Source of the DNA: Bin87 sp034420475
GTDB taxonomy: Bacteria > Chloroflexota > Dehalococcoidia > Lucifugimonadales > UBA3495
Length of the DNA: 64,000 nt
Direction of reading: 5' to 3'
Assembly: GCA_034420475.1 (NCBI GenBank)
Contig: DAOULH010000081.1
Span: 4,242-68,241 of the forward strand
Positions 44,825 through 54,132 of this stretch are shown piece by piece. Each line of letters opens with the position of its first letter. Within the stretch, counting starts at the first letter, position 1. The translations under genes were made by a program, and so were the position numbers. The notes under the pieces are model-generated. The model saw only the letters and a program-made list of their open reading frames with translations. It was not told the DNA's origin and ran no database searches.

Positions 44825-45667
44825 TCAGCGAATCACTGCTTCCGCGATCCGCTCCATCTGCGCCGACATCTCGGCTTCGGTCTCGCAGTGTTCGGGACGC
44901 ACCACCACGCGGTTCGCTCCCGCGTTGAGGAAGTCCTGCACCAACTGTCCGTCCGGAGCCTGGCCGTACACCGAGATCGTCAGCGATTTGGGGTCACGCC
45001 CCCTCGCTTCCGCCAACTCGTCCAATCGTTTGCGGCTCTCTTCCACCTCGGCCGGCGTGATCCGGTTGGGCAGCCAGCCGTCGCCCCAGGTGGCCACTCG
45101 CTGCAGCACCCGGCGCGCCAGTCCGCCCAGTATCACCGGCGGGTGAGGCTCCTGAATGGGCTTGGGGTTGGACTTGACCGGCGGGAAATCGTAGTAGGTC
45201 CCGTGGAACTCGGCCTCTTCTTTGGTCCACAGCTCTTTCATCACATCGACGGCTTCCCGGGTTTGCGTCCAGCGGTGGTCAAAGTCGCCGCCGAAGATCT
45301 CGGTTTCCTCCCGGTTCCAGCCGGCGCCGATGCCGAAGAGGAACCTCCCGCCGCTGACCCGGTCCAGCGTGGCGATCTCTTTGGCCAGCATCAACGGGTT
45401 GCGTTCCGGCACCAGGGTGATGCCCGTCCCCAACTTGATGGTGCTGGTGGCCCCGGAAGCCCGCGCCAGCGCGATGTACGGGTCGGCGAAGTGGGCGTAG
45501 GTCCACGGTATCTCGCCCCCCGAGGGAAACTGGCTGGCGCTCTGCACCGGCAAAATGGGGTGCTCCGCGTACCAGATCGACTCAAAGCCCAGCGACTCCG
45601 CGGTCCGAGCCATGAAAGCGGGGTCCAGCGTGTAGGCCGGCAGCGGTATGGAAGTTCCAACAGACAT
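44825..45667 (-). CDS. LLM-class (probably F420-dependent) oxidoreductase
   Basis: A 280-residue luciferase-like monooxygenase-fold enzyme. It has LDPAFMARTAESLGFESIWYAEHPILP, IKLGTGITLVPERNPLMLAKEIATLDRVSGGRFLFGIGAGWNREE and HPPVILGGLARRVLQRVATWGDGWLPN, the pattern of F420-dependent LLM proteins (TIGR03619-like). ATG 45667 is selected for AAGGAG 8 nt upstream. It lies 82 nt after the MmgE/PrpD gene start and reads in the same direction. Confidence 0.88.
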   Translation of the reverse strand: MSVGTSIPLPAYTLDPAFMARTAESLGFESIWYAEHPILPVQSASQFPSGGEIPWTYAHFADPYIALARASGATSTIKLGTGITLVPERNPLMLAKEIATLDRVSGGRFLFGIGAGWNREETEIFGGDFDHRWTQTREAVDVMKELWTKEEAEFHGTYYDFPPVKSNPKPIQEPHPPVILGGLARRVLQRVATWGDGWLPNRITPAEVEESRKRLDELAEARGRDPKSLTISVYGQAPDGQLVQDFLNAGANRVVVRPEHCETEAEMSAQMERIAEAVIR

Positions 45668-45692
45668 AATGATTACTCCTTGTGTGGCTGGC

Positions 45693-46097
45693 CTAACGGC
45701 GGGCGTCAAAGCGGTCCAGTTCGCGCGGCCAGTCGAGAATTCGGCGGTCACTGGTGATTAGAAGATGTCCTTCCAGAGCAGTAGCCACGATAATGCGGTC
45801 AGCTGGGTCGCCGTGCATATCGGGCAATTCGCCCGCACGCACTGCGATGATACTGTCAACCGGAATCTCGCGGAATCCTTCTGCCAGTAGCCTCTCTCGC
45901 CACTGGCTCGCGGTCAAGTTGGGAATCACGTTGAGGCGATTTTTCTGTTGCAGCATTCCGATTTCCCAGAGGGAGATTGCTGAAAACGCGGCTTGGTCGT
46001 TCATAACGGCTCGCGCGATTCTATCCCGTGCCTCTGGACCCAATCGGCGACTCGAAACGAGATACCAGACAACCGCTTGGGTATCTCCAAGGATCAC
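45693..46097 (-). CDS. PIN domain toxin (VapC-type)
   Basis: A 134-residue PIN RNase. Acidic active-site residues lie in LGDTQAVVWYL (Asp5), SAISLWEIGML (Glu) and DMHGDPADRIIVATAL (Asp), followed by ITSDRRILDW. It starts with an ATGA overlap on the upstream Phd-type antitoxin gene, the usual antitoxin-toxin order. It would cleave RNA when the antitoxin is degraded. Confidence 0.9.
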   Translation of the reverse strand: MILGDTQAVVWYLVSSRRLGPEARDRIARAVMNDQAAFSAISLWEIGMLQQKNRLNVIPNLTASQWRERLLAEGFREIPVDSIIAVRAGELPDMHGDPADRIIVATALEGHLLITSDRRILDWPRELDRFDARR

Positions 46098-46666
46098 CTA
46101 ACCTCCTCTTCTCCAACGATATGTTGGCGGCCAACGCCGGGTATCTGATCATACCGCCCCAACTCTACAAGACCCTTTTGGTCATCAAATACGGCTACCT
46201 TGCCATCTTCACTCTCCGAGACGGCGGTGATGATCTCGTCCAGTTGCGCCACAAATTCGCTGATGTTAACCGTAATGAACTTGTGCCGGTGCAATGTCGA
46301 CACGTCAACCTTCTCCGGCTTATGGCGCTCCCGCAGCTCTCCTTCATGTGAGTCAATGAACCACGACGCCGGCATCGGCCCGGAGATGTCCCAATCGTCA
46401 TCCGTCTGAACGGCCGGATCGGTGTACCACTCAACGGGCATCGGTCCCTCGATGTCGCCGAGGATTTTAACCTTGTCCTTGAGGCTGCCGTATCCACTCA
46501 GCGGCGGCTGCACGTAGCGCGTCAACTTAGCAACCGCACTGTCACCGTCAGTGATGACGACTGACCCGCCCTGTTGGGAGATTTGGGTAAGTATCTCCCG
46601 GCAATGCGTTTTAAATTCGTCGGAGCTCAGGCGCCACGTAGGCCCCAACACGAAAAAAAAGAACAT
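46094..46666 (-). CDS. Phd/YefM-type antitoxin with two Phd-like domains
   Basis: A 190-residue protein, over twice the usual antitoxin length. Residues ~13-75 are a typical Phd/YefM domain (SSDEFKTHCREILTQISQQGGSVVITDGDSAVAKL, SLKDKVKILGDI). Residues ~135-180 repeat the pattern (HKFITVNISEFVAQLDEIITAV...GKVAVFDDQKGLVEL). A linker carries two GPMPxxW segments. It should bind the PIN toxin encoded next and repress the operon. The odd N-terminal MFFFFVLG may be a mis-set start; the next start would be inside the domain. Confidence 0.78.
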   Translation of the reverse strand: MFFFFVLGPTWRLSSDEFKTHCREILTQISQQGGSVVITDGDSAVAKLTRYVQPPLSGYGSLKDKVKILGDIEGPMPVEWYTDPAVQTDDDWDISGPMPASWFIDSHEGELRERHKPEKVDVSTLHRHKFITVNISEFVAQLDEIITAVSESEDGKVAVFDDQKGLVELGRYDQIPGVGRQHIVGEEEVR

Positions 46667-46690
46667 TTTCTCCTCTGATGTCTAAACGGG

Positions 46691-46945
46691 TTAGGTGTCG
46701 TCGAACAGAGCTCGGCGTACTTCCGTGGAGGTCAAACCCAAGTATTCTGCAACGTCGGATATGATGCCGCTCAATGTTCCCACATTCAATTGCCGATGAC
46801 GGGGAACCGACACGCGATGCTCCGTGCCGCGTACATTGCTTGCCAGTCGCAAGTGGCTTCCCCGCTGCCGAATCACGCGGTATCCGTAGTTGCGGCGCAA
46901 CAACCTGCCCAAGTCGTCGCCCGAAAGATCACGTGGCAGCGTCAT
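46691..46945 (-). CDS. hicA: HicA-type toxin
   Basis: An 84-residue HicA mRNA interferase with a dsRBD-like fold. DLSGDDLGRLLRRNYGYRVIRQRGSHLRLAS contains the catalytic histidine (GSH), and VSVPRHRQLNVGTLSGIISDVAEYLGLT completes the family pattern. It overlaps the upstream HicB-like antitoxin by 4 nt (ATGA). The antitoxin-first order is reversed relative to classical hicAB. Confidence 0.87.
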   Translation of the reverse strand: MTLPRDLSGDDLGRLLRRNYGYRVIRQRGSHLRLASNVRGTEHRVSVPRHRQLNVGTLSGIISDVAEYLGLTSTEVRRALFDDT

Positions 46946-47148
46946 ACGACCATGACTTCATCCTTCACCAAGTGTAGCCGAATTGCAGCGGGCAACTCGT
47001 CATCATCAAAATGACAAAGCACCGCATCCTTCACCATCGCTTTCAGGTCTGTCCAATCACTCCCCTGCGTGAAGATGCTGTGCCCAACGGCCCGTGCATC
47101 ATAACCACCCTCGGCGGCTTCGGTGACCTCAAAAACGAGCTCGTTCAT
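46942..47148 (-). CDS. HicB-like antitoxin (short form)
   Basis: A 68-residue small antitoxin: ELVFEVTEAAEGGYDARAVGHSIFTQGSDWTDLKAMVKDAVLCHF is the partial RNase H-like HicB fold common in short HicB relatives, often misannotated as 2-oxoisovalerate dehydrogenase. There is no DNA-binding domain after it, so operon autoregulation is uncertain. It is coupled by ATGA to hicA. Confidence 0.82.
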   Translation of the reverse strand: MNELVFEVTEAAEGGYDARAVGHSIFTQGSDWTDLKAMVKDAVLCHFDDDELPAAIRLHLVKDEVMVV

Positions 47149-47183
47149 TTCTTCATCTCCTGGCGCAGTTCAGACTGGAAACG

Positions 47184-47738
47184 CTACCACCACCTGTCCT
47201 TATCCAGCCATCCGTTCATGGTCTGGGCCAATTTGCGAATGCTGGCTTTACCGGAATCCATGCCCTCACCGCAGATTGTACCTTCACGGATATTCACGGT
47301 CACGACGCGCTTGGCCGCAAATTCTCCGCGCTTCCGAAGATTGTACAGTCGCCAAATCACTCCGTCGGTTAACACGCCCATCCCAGACCTCATGTCAAGG
47401 GTATATCGCTCCAACTGCGCTTCCCAACTCGCTAGGTCAGTTCCTACCCTCTTGGCCTCTATCACAACGACTGGTCGTTCACTCGGATTGAACAGGACGT
47501 AGTCAGCCTTCTCACTCCATCGAACACGCTCCTTATCATCCTTTAGCAACGGCCATTCAACTGCGCACTGCCAAAAGTCTCCCATGTCCCAATCCAATGC
47601 CCTCACGACAGGATCAATCAGCAGATAGCGTGTAGCCAGTTCCCGGTACACATAGCCGAACATATCCGGCTCCGGAGGATATTTATCCAGCTGCTTTCTA
47701 ACCTGCCGAATCGCCTCCTCAACATTCGCGATTGTCAT
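47184..47738 (-). CDS. stand-alone HsdR N-terminal-like nuclease domain protein
   Basis: A 184-residue protein resembling the N-terminal nuclease domain of type I restriction HsdR subunits. The PD-(D/E)XK core is WSEKADYVLF (Asp) followed by RPVVVIEAKRVG (ExK), then QLERYTLDMRSGMGVLTDGVIWRLYNL, which is highly characteristic. There is no helicase part and no HsdM or HsdS gene nearby. It heads the toxin-antitoxin stretch on the reverse strand and may be a solitary defence or remnant protein. Confidence 0.82.
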   Translation of the reverse strand: MTIANVEEAIRQVRKQLDKYPPEPDMFGYVYRELATRYLLIDPVVRALDWDMGDFWQCAVEWPLLKDDKERVRWSEKADYVLFNPSERPVVVIEAKRVGTDLASWEAQLERYTLDMRSGMGVLTDGVIWRLYNLRKRGEFAAKRVVTVNIREGTICGEGMDSGKASIRKLAQTMNGWLDKDRWW

Positions 47739-47780
47739 CGTCGTTTCCTCCGGATGTGCAATCGTTCTGTGTCTAGACCG

Positions 47781-49772
47781 TCAGTCATCCGCCGCCACCG
47801 CCTCCCGCACGCCAACGATCGCATCGTACACCTCAGCTCCCTGCGCCACCACGACGTCCATGTCCTCGGCCAGCAGGTAGCCCTGCTGAACCAGCGTTTC
47901 GGCGTACTCCCGCACCCGCGCCAGGTATTCGTCCCGCGAGGCGTACCGTTCTTCGATGGACGGCCTCGGGTCGCCGGACGCCATGCGCTCCGCACGGCTC
48001 ACCGCGAAGGGAATGGCGCCGCCCACGACGGTCCCGCCCGGCGAAAGCACCTGTCCGGGTCCGCCGATGTCGGTATGGCGAACGTTCCATCCCGTGTACG
48101 TGGCCAGGGGCACCGCAATGGCCGGCAGCCGGATGCCGCCGACTTCGTTCCCGTCGGCATCCACCGCCGATACGAGCGACGGATAGGCGTCGCCAACTCC
48201 CGGCGGGACCACTGTCGGGACTGCCCGGTCCGGTCCGAAGTCCAGGTGGCGCATTACCTTGTGGTGCTCGGGGAACTCCACTGCCGGAAGCGCGCGGAAG
48301 AATTCCGCCAACTCCCCGGCCTCAGCGATGGTATCGTCCTCATACCGGGGATACCCATGCGCCGGAGGATGCTCATTATGGGTAACCCAATTGTCCAGGT
48401 GCGCCAGCGCGGCGCGCATCAGCGGGCGATAGTCCACGTAGTTCAGCGCCTGCGTGCCCCGGGCCCCCGAATCCGGGTTAGTGTCAGAAATCGGCAGGTT
48501 GGCCGGGGCGTGCTGCGTGCCGCAGAACAGCCACGAACGCACGTTGTCGGGCAGTGCGGCGTCTCCTTTGCCCCCGGCCGTAACGTGGGCCAGGGCGCCG
48601 TGACCGCCCCAATACTCCGACGAGGTGTTGGTGTAAATCACCTTGGGCGCGACGCCCCGGCGGGTCACCTCCGCAAGTATGCCCTCTTCTCCGCCCGGCT
48701 CCAGATCCAGGAACGGCGGCAGGTTGTTGACGCTCCGGTTGGACAGGCTCGACGGCTGCCCGAACCGCACGTTGAACTCACCCATCTTGCCGCCGGCCAC
48801 GTTGGGCAGCATTCCCTCAAAGACGATCCTGCCGTCCTCGTCGCGGTTCAAGCCCAGGTACAGCATCTGCCGCAGGAAACGGCCGCTCTGGCTGCGTCCG
48901 TAGGCGTAGGCCCGACCCAGGGCCCCGGCCAGCGGATTTGCCGTACCCGCGGCGTCCGTCTTCCCATGCCGCAGCCAGGCAACGATATCCCGCGTCGCCA
49001 GCAAGCCCAGCCCGATCACCGGCGCGTGGGAAGTCTCGTACACCACCCGATACACCTTGCCGGCCTCGAACCCGCCTTCCAGGGTCACGTGCGCCGGGTC
49101 GGGTACTCGCCTCCCATCCACTAACCGGGCGAAAGCCCACCGTTCGCGAGGAATGACCGTCTCGGGAGCGTCCTCGTGTTCCTGCACGGTCAGCACCGAA
49201 TCCCAACTCTCCAGGTGGTTGGTGGGATAAGGCCGGTGGTCCCGGTCGGACAGGAATTGACTGTCCAAGTTGGCCAAGGTCTGGAACGAGACCACGATCT
49301 TGCCCGCAACCGGCGAGCCGTCGGCGTTGTATGCGTTGGGCACGTTGCACCGGAACAGACCCGGCGCGTCCGGCACATCGTGCTGCCACCCGCACCAGAC
49401 CAGGCTGTAGCCCTGCCTCATCAGGAATCCGTTGCCCGGATGCGGGTCGGCATCCGGCGGCCTGTCCGGTGAGCTGTTCAGGTTTTTCAGCGCCAGTTCC
49501 TTGCCCCGGTTCAGCACGTCCAGCAGCAGCCGACCGTTCCCGTGGTCATTGTCCACCGGCTTGATGATCCGAAAATCGGAAGAGAACTCCACCAAGCCGT
49601 CACGGTTCCGCGGCGCCAGAGCAATGTCGGCAATTGCAGCATTGTCCGTATGCGACGGATCCACCGCGAAATGCGCCACCCCGTCAATCTGCTCATACCG
49701 CCCTGCGTCCCCAAACCCTTGCCCGCCGGCGAAAGGCTGTCGCGTCCTGATGTCCAGCTTGGTAAGCGCCAT
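47781..49772 (-). CDS. large alpha/beta hydrolase domain protein
   Basis: A 663-residue protein of the 'alpha/beta hydrolase domain' (PF20091-type) group. It begins LDIRTRQPFAGGQGFGDAGRYEQIDGVAHFAVDP and has GYSLVWCGWQHDVP, followed by the nucleophile elbow YGRSQSGRFLRQMLY. The metal- or His-bearing C-terminal part includes DIGGPGQVLSPGGTVVGGAIPFAVSR. No signal peptide is evident from ATG 49772, which is supported by GAGGTGG upstream. Likely an esterase or lactonase; the substrate is unknown. Confidence 0.8.
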   Translation of the reverse strand: MALTKLDIRTRQPFAGGQGFGDAGRYEQIDGVAHFAVDPSHTDNAAIADIALAPRNRDGLVEFSSDFRIIKPVDNDHGNGRLLLDVLNRGKELALKNLNSSPDRPPDADPHPGNGFLMRQGYSLVWCGWQHDVPDAPGLFRCNVPNAYNADGSPVAGKIVVSFQTLANLDSQFLSDRDHRPYPTNHLESWDSVLTVQEHEDAPETVIPRERWAFARLVDGRRVPDPAHVTLEGGFEAGKVYRVVYETSHAPVIGLGLLATRDIVAWLRHGKTDAAGTANPLAGALGRAYAYGRSQSGRFLRQMLYLGLNRDEDGRIVFEGMLPNVAGGKMGEFNVRFGQPSSLSNRSVNNLPPFLDLEPGGEEGILAEVTRRGVAPKVIYTNTSSEYWGGHGALAHVTAGGKGDAALPDNVRSWLFCGTQHAPANLPISDTNPDSGARGTQALNYVDYRPLMRAALAHLDNWVTHNEHPPAHGYPRYEDDTIAEAGELAEFFRALPAVEFPEHHKVMRHLDFGPDRAVPTVVPPGVGDAYPSLVSAVDADGNEVGGIRLPAIAVPLATYTGWNVRHTDIGGPGQVLSPGGTVVGGAIPFAVSRAERMASGDPRPSIEERYASRDEYLARVREYAETLVQQGYLLAEDMDVVVAQGAEVYDAIVGVREAVAADD

Positions 49773-49843
49773 TTCAGTCCACCTCAAAAGTCCGCAACGT
49801 CGTTCGTCTGTTCGCTGAATTACCGGATTTGCCGGATTGAAAT

Positions 49844-49937
49844 TCGTCTCGGCGCAATCGTCCTGATCCCGAAAATCTTTCAAATCCGACAAATCCTGCT
49901 TCTGACAATCCCGTCCATCCTGTCCATCCATGCAAAA
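49844..49937. repeat. imperfect ATCCTGTCCATCCATG-type intergenic repeat
   Basis: A stretch of short related units (AATCTTTCAAATCCGACAAA, TCCTGCTTCTGACAATC, CCGTCCATCCTGTCCATCC) lies between two reverse-strand genes. The ending CCGTCCATC(C/A)TGTCCATCCATG recurs at 61992-62027, and a related piece is at 4840-4866. Confidence 0.5.
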
Positions 49938-49943
49938 CCCAGG

Positions 49944-52900
49944 TCACAGGATTTCACTGGCGTCCACGTCAAGGTCACTGGGAGGTTCCGCGCCGGTGTT
50001 GTCCCGCCACCACTGGGCGAAGGGTTCGTCGCCCATCTGCTCCTTCAGCCGCGCCAGGTGCGCTTTCACCTGCACCAGCATGGGCAATTGGTGGTCCGCT
50101 ACCAGTTGATACGTGCGCGCCACCCATTCCAGGGCGTCGGGCAGATTCCCCCGCTGTTCCTCAACCATGCCCAGCTGGCCGTAGGTCCGCGCTGCCCGCA
50201 GCACGTCGCGCACGTTCTCAAAGGCGATGCGCGCCTGGTCGTACCAGTGATAGGCCTGGTCCAGATCCCCTTGCTCGTGGTGGACCACTCCCAGCTGCCG
50301 CGCTTCCACGCCCACCCCGCGCAGGTCGCCCATCTCTTCCCGGTACTCCATGGCGACCCGCAGCCACTCGTCCGCCTCTTCCGGAATGCCCCGCGCCTGG
50401 GCCAGGGTGCCCAGATGATGAAACTCAACGATCATCTGCTCGGTCATGCCCAGGCGGTCGCTCAAGCCCAGCGCCTGCTGGTACCAGGATTGCGCGTCCT
50501 CAAACAGGTACTCCGAGTGGTCCACCGTTCCCAGCGAGTGGAAGATGTAAACCGCCGTTTCCTCGTCACGGTTTTCTTCCACCAGTTCCCGCGCCCGGTG
50601 GTACCAGCTCCGCGCTTCGTCGTATTCGAACCGCAGGTGGCACGCCGACCCCAGGGCGCGAAAGTCGTTGACCATCTCCTCGTAGTCGGGCAGCCTCTGG
50701 TGGATGTCCAACGCCCGCGAGTACCATTCCTTGGCTGCGCTGTACTGGCGTTGATGGTGTCGCACCTGCCCGATGGCGAAACAGGCGTCGGCAATCGACT
50801 CCTGGTCCTCGCCCCCGTCGATGATCTCCAGTCCCCGCTCCAGCCACTCGGAGGCGGTGTCGTACTGACCCCGCCGCGTGGCAATCAGCCCGTTCTGATG
50901 ATAGACGGCCGCAGTGCGCGGATCAGTTTCTCCATCGGGCTGTTCCAGCAGGTAATCCAGCAGTTGCCGGTTGAACAGATCGGCCCTTTCCAGGTCCATC
51001 CGTTCCACCGATTCCATGGCGTCCGTTCCCAGCAGATATTGCCAGAACTCGATGGCGCCGTTGCCTTCCGCTTCGCCGGCGTTATGACCGATGGTATCCA
51101 GCAATTGGCCGCGCAGCCGCCGCAGTTCCGGGAACCGTTTCTGCATTCGGTAAACCTGTGCCAACGGCTGGAACAGCACCTGCGCGTTGTCCCACTGCCG
51201 GTACTCCAGGGCCAGCCCCAGCGCCTGCGTCAGGTTGCCCTCCTCCGCCAGCACCGCCGTCACGCCGGTGTCCTGGTTCTCGTAGAGACTTTCCATAAAG
51301 TAGTCCGCGGTATCGGCGTACACCCGGACGAACTCCGTTTCCAACTGCTGGATCTCGTTGCCGGAGACTTGCCGACCCAGTTTCCGACCCAGGAACCACG
51401 GCAGCGACGGGTTGATCTGGTAAACGCTGGGCGAAATCGACTCCAGGAAGCCGGCGGCGTGAGCCGACCGCAGCATCGTGCGGCACGCGGCATACGAGCG
51501 CCCCGACGACTGCATCCCGCCCTCCGGCGAGAGCAGGCTGCGCGATGCCCCGGCGGTGAGATCGTCACCCACGATCTGACTGTACGCCCGCTCCTCCGTG
51601 ATGTGCGACAGCACGTCCAGCATGATCCTGCGCTGGAACAGCGACAGGAACGGCAGATGCGTCCGGTTCCGCCGCGACATCCGCGAGTACGCGTACTCCA
51701 TCGCCGCCGTCAGCGTCGCCCCGCGCCCGGCCTCGCCGCCTTCCGGCTCGCTGTCGATCAGCCTCGCCATCTCGCTGACCGCCGCCGCCGCCGGAACCTC
51801 CTTGACGGGTGGAATCGCGATCTGCATCGCCAGCGGGTGCCCGTCCAACATGCCTAGCAGCTCAAAAAAGTCGGCGTCGACGCGCGCAGCGGGCACCTCC
51901 GCCTGGTGCATGATCCGGGCGGTCAGGGCCAGCCGGTCCGCCCCGGCCAGGCCCTCCAGCGTCAGGGAAGCGTGCGGAACCGAAACCCATTCCTCGTCAG
52001 CCCTTCTGCCCAGCAGCAGCGCGCCGGTGCCCACCGGCCCGGTGGTCACTTCGCCCAAAAATGCCGCCAACTCCGGCAGTTCCCCTTCGCTCAGCAGGCC
52101 GGGCGCTCCGTCCGGGAAGCCGGCGACGTTTTCCAGGTTGTCCCAGACCAGCAGCGACGCGTTTTCTTTCAGGTACGCCGTCACCCACCGCCGCTGTTGC
52201 TCCGCCGGCATGTCAGCGAAATCCAGACCCGATACGGCGGTCCCGATTTCATGGATGACCCGCTCCAGGCCGGCCGGCTGCGACGTCTCAAAGGCCGTGT
52301 AGAACACGCCGCCGGGATACGCGACCCGAGCCGGCTTCAGGAACCACCGGCACAGCGCCAGGGCCAGTTCCGTCTTGCCCACGCCGGTGTCGCCCGACAG
52401 CTGCACCACCGAGTGCGCTTTCAAGGCCCGTTCCAGTTGCCTCAGTTCTGCCTGCCGCCCCACCAATCCATACTGCCCGGCTACCGGAATTTGCAGGTCG
52501 TCCGTCGGCGCTTCTTCGGGGTGGATCACCGGCGGCGCCAGCGGGTCCGGCTGGACCTGCGCGATCACCGGCGGCCGGTGCGCGCGCGACTGGTACACGC
52601 ACGGCAGATGCCAGTCCCAGAAGACCCGCCGGCCGTACATCGTGACCCGCTCCGGCGTGTCCATCAGCCCGCGCCGTACCGAGGACACCGCCTCCGCCAC
52701 CGTGTTTCCCTGCGCGATGCGACGGTAAAACGCCCCCACCGCGCCGTCCGCGGCATCGGGATGCACCGGAGCCGGCAGGACTGCCACCTGGGCGACGCCG
52801 GCCTCGGCCACCGCCATCGCCGCTTCGGCCCAGGCGGTCAGCGGCGGAAACTCTTCCTGCACGCCCGCAGTGATCAGCGCCACGTTGACCCCGGCCGACG

Positions 52901-53699
52901 CCAACGCGCCGCCCAGTTCCGCGGCGGCCACGGCGCCGGGACTGCCGTCATCCTGCTCCAGGACGATTGCCCCGCCGTCGCCCAGGGTGGCTCCGTCAAT
53001 GTGGACCACGTGATATTGGTTCGGGTTCCGCGCCAGGAGATCCTGCATCGCGGACAGCGTGGCCGGCCTCGGATTGTCCAGAGACACCTGCACGTTCAAC
53101 CCCTCCAGCGCGGCCACCGTCGCGTCGGCCAGGTTGGCGCCGGCTGCAGCCGGCGCCGGAAGCAGCGACCCTGCCCTTGGGACCTCTAACGCTAAGGGAC
53201 TGGTGGAAAGCATCAGCACTTTCAGCGTGTCTTCCTCTACCCCTTCCGCATCATCCGCCGGCGCTTGGCTGGCAGATTGCCGCACCACTCCCACCAATCC
53301 GTTGATGAAGTACCCCAGCGACGGGTCGTTCATCAGCTCCCACGGCAATGATATGAAGTCCGCCCGCGAGGACACCATCGCCAGCACGCCGCGTTCCTCC
53401 CGTGCCATTACCTCATCGAGCAACTCGCGGGCCTCGCTGTCCGCGCCAAACGCCGACTCGAACAGCAGTCGGCCCAGGTTGCGCATGGCGAGTTCCACCG
53501 CCTCGATTTGGGCAATTCCGCCAACCGACCCCCGTCGGAACTCCGTGTGATAGCGGTTCAACGCCCCGCGTTCCTCCTCGGAGAGGTCGATGCCGAAGGC
53601 TGCCGGCGCTGCTTCCCGCGCATAGCCTGACGCTTCAACCAGTCGCACCTGCACCTGTCCGGTGTCGAGCAGATCGTGAATTTCCAAACTAGCGGCCAT
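49944..53699 (-). CDS. STAND-type protein: CHAT-like domain, NB-ARC NTPase, TPR repeats
   Basis: A 1251-residue protein. Residues ~1-370 resemble a CHAT (caspase-like) domain with RGVLAMVSSRADFISLPWELMND, but the expected His-Gly and Cys positions read YHVVHIDG (~230) and VALITAGVQ (~273), so the protease dyad looks degenerate. An NTPase follows with Walker A SGDTGVGKTELAL (~433) and Walker B SLLVWDNLENV (~515). From ~780 to 1200 there are about ten tetratricopeptide-like repeats (QVRHHQRQYSAAKEWYSRAL and similar). Such STAND proteins act as signal-triggered switches, many in antiphage defence. ATG 53699 follows AGGAG by 12 nt. Confidence 0.85.
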   Translation of the reverse strand: MAASLEIHDLLDTGQVQVRLVEASGYAREAAPAAFGIDLSEEERGALNRYHTEFRRGSVGGIAQIEAVELAMRNLGRLLFESAFGADSEARELLDEVMAREERGVLAMVSSRADFISLPWELMNDPSLGYFINGLVGVVRQSASQAPADDAEGVEEDTLKVLMLSTSPLALEVPRAGSLLPAPAAAGANLADATVAALEGLNVQVSLDNPRPATLSAMQDLLARNPNQYHVVHIDGATLGDGGAIVLEQDDGSPGAVAAAELGGALASAGVNVALITAGVQEEFPPLTAWAEAAMAVAEAGVAQVAVLPAPVHPDAADGAVGAFYRRIAQGNTVAEAVSSVRRGLMDTPERVTMYGRRVFWDWHLPCVYQSRAHRPPVIAQVQPDPLAPPVIHPEEAPTDDLQIPVAGQYGLVGRQAELRQLERALKAHSVVQLSGDTGVGKTELALALCRWFLKPARVAYPGGVFYTAFETSQPAGLERVIHEIGTAVSGLDFADMPAEQQRRWVTAYLKENASLLVWDNLENVAGFPDGAPGLLSEGELPELAAFLGEVTTGPVGTGALLLGRRADEEWVSVPHASLTLEGLAGADRLALTARIMHQAEVPAARVDADFFELLGMLDGHPLAMQIAIPPVKEVPAAAAVSEMARLIDSEPEGGEAGRGATLTAAMEYAYSRMSRRNRTHLPFLSLFQRRIMLDVLSHITEERAYSQIVGDDLTAGASRSLLSPEGGMQSSGRSYAACRTMLRSAHAAGFLESISPSVYQINPSLPWFLGRKLGRQVSGNEIQQLETEFVRVYADTADYFMESLYENQDTGVTAVLAEEGNLTQALGLALEYRQWDNAQVLFQPLAQVYRMQKRFPELRRLRGQLLDTIGHNAGEAEGNGAIEFWQYLLGTDAMESVERMDLERADLFNRQLLDYLLEQPDGETDPRTAAVYHQNGLIATRRGQYDTASEWLERGLEIIDGGEDQESIADACFAIGQVRHHQRQYSAAKEWYSRALDIHQRLPDYEEMVNDFRALGSACHLRFEYDEARSWYHRARELVEENRDEETAVYIFHSLGTVDHSEYLFEDAQSWYQQALGLSDRLGMTEQMIVEFHHLGTLAQARGIPEEADEWLRVAMEYREEMGDLRGVGVEARQLGVVHHEQGDLDQAYHWYDQARIAFENVRDVLRAARTYGQLGMVEEQRGNLPDALEWVARTYQLVADHQLPMLVQVKAHLARLKEQMGDEPFAQWWRDNTGAEPPSDLDVDASEIL

Positions 53700-54132
53700 T
53701 TTGGAGAATTGCTCCTGTAAGTTTTGCAACGGTTAATTGTTTGTTTCGAGTGGGCTGGACGCGCCGGTCAAGGGCCGGGTTGCCCTGTTGGGAGACTTCG
53801 AGATACGTGCGATATGACATAATGTTTCAGGTGGTAGTTCGTGTTCAGCAACATCCCCCGTCTCGCAATGACACGGACTGCATTTCGGCAGACTTTTGGC
53901 AGCCATTCAATGCTGTCCCCGTCCGCGCCCGGCGAGAATAGTTGCGTCAGGGTACTAATGTTGTTGACCAGATGCAGACACGTCATGGTCCGGTTCGGCC
54001 ATGTTGCCACACCGTGCGAACTCACTTATAATTCGCCATACTTTCGGGTGAACCTTTCGACCTCTATCGAATCGGCGGCATTATACAACATAATGCTGCC
54101 ATTTATTCCCCAATTGCGCACGGATAACCACC
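53700..54132. other. 433-bp divergent intergenic region
   Basis: No gene is supported here; short open frames lack ribosome sites and coding character. It is AT-richer than the surroundings and must hold the promoters of the STAND gene (reverse) and the CitE-like operon (forward). A lone CTCGCAATGAC at 53863-53873 is a scrap of the intergenic repeat family. Confidence 0.6.
54004..54032 (+). promoter_or_regulatory. sigma70-like promoter of the CitE-like operon
   Basis: TTGCCA (54004-54009) and consensus TATAAT (54027-54032) are separated by 17 nt, about 100 nt before the first CitE-like ATG. Confidence 0.65.

Noticed and set aside
49542..51857. Forward-strand open frame of about 771 codons
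   Set aside because: Antisense to the TPR part of the STAND protein; compositional shadow.
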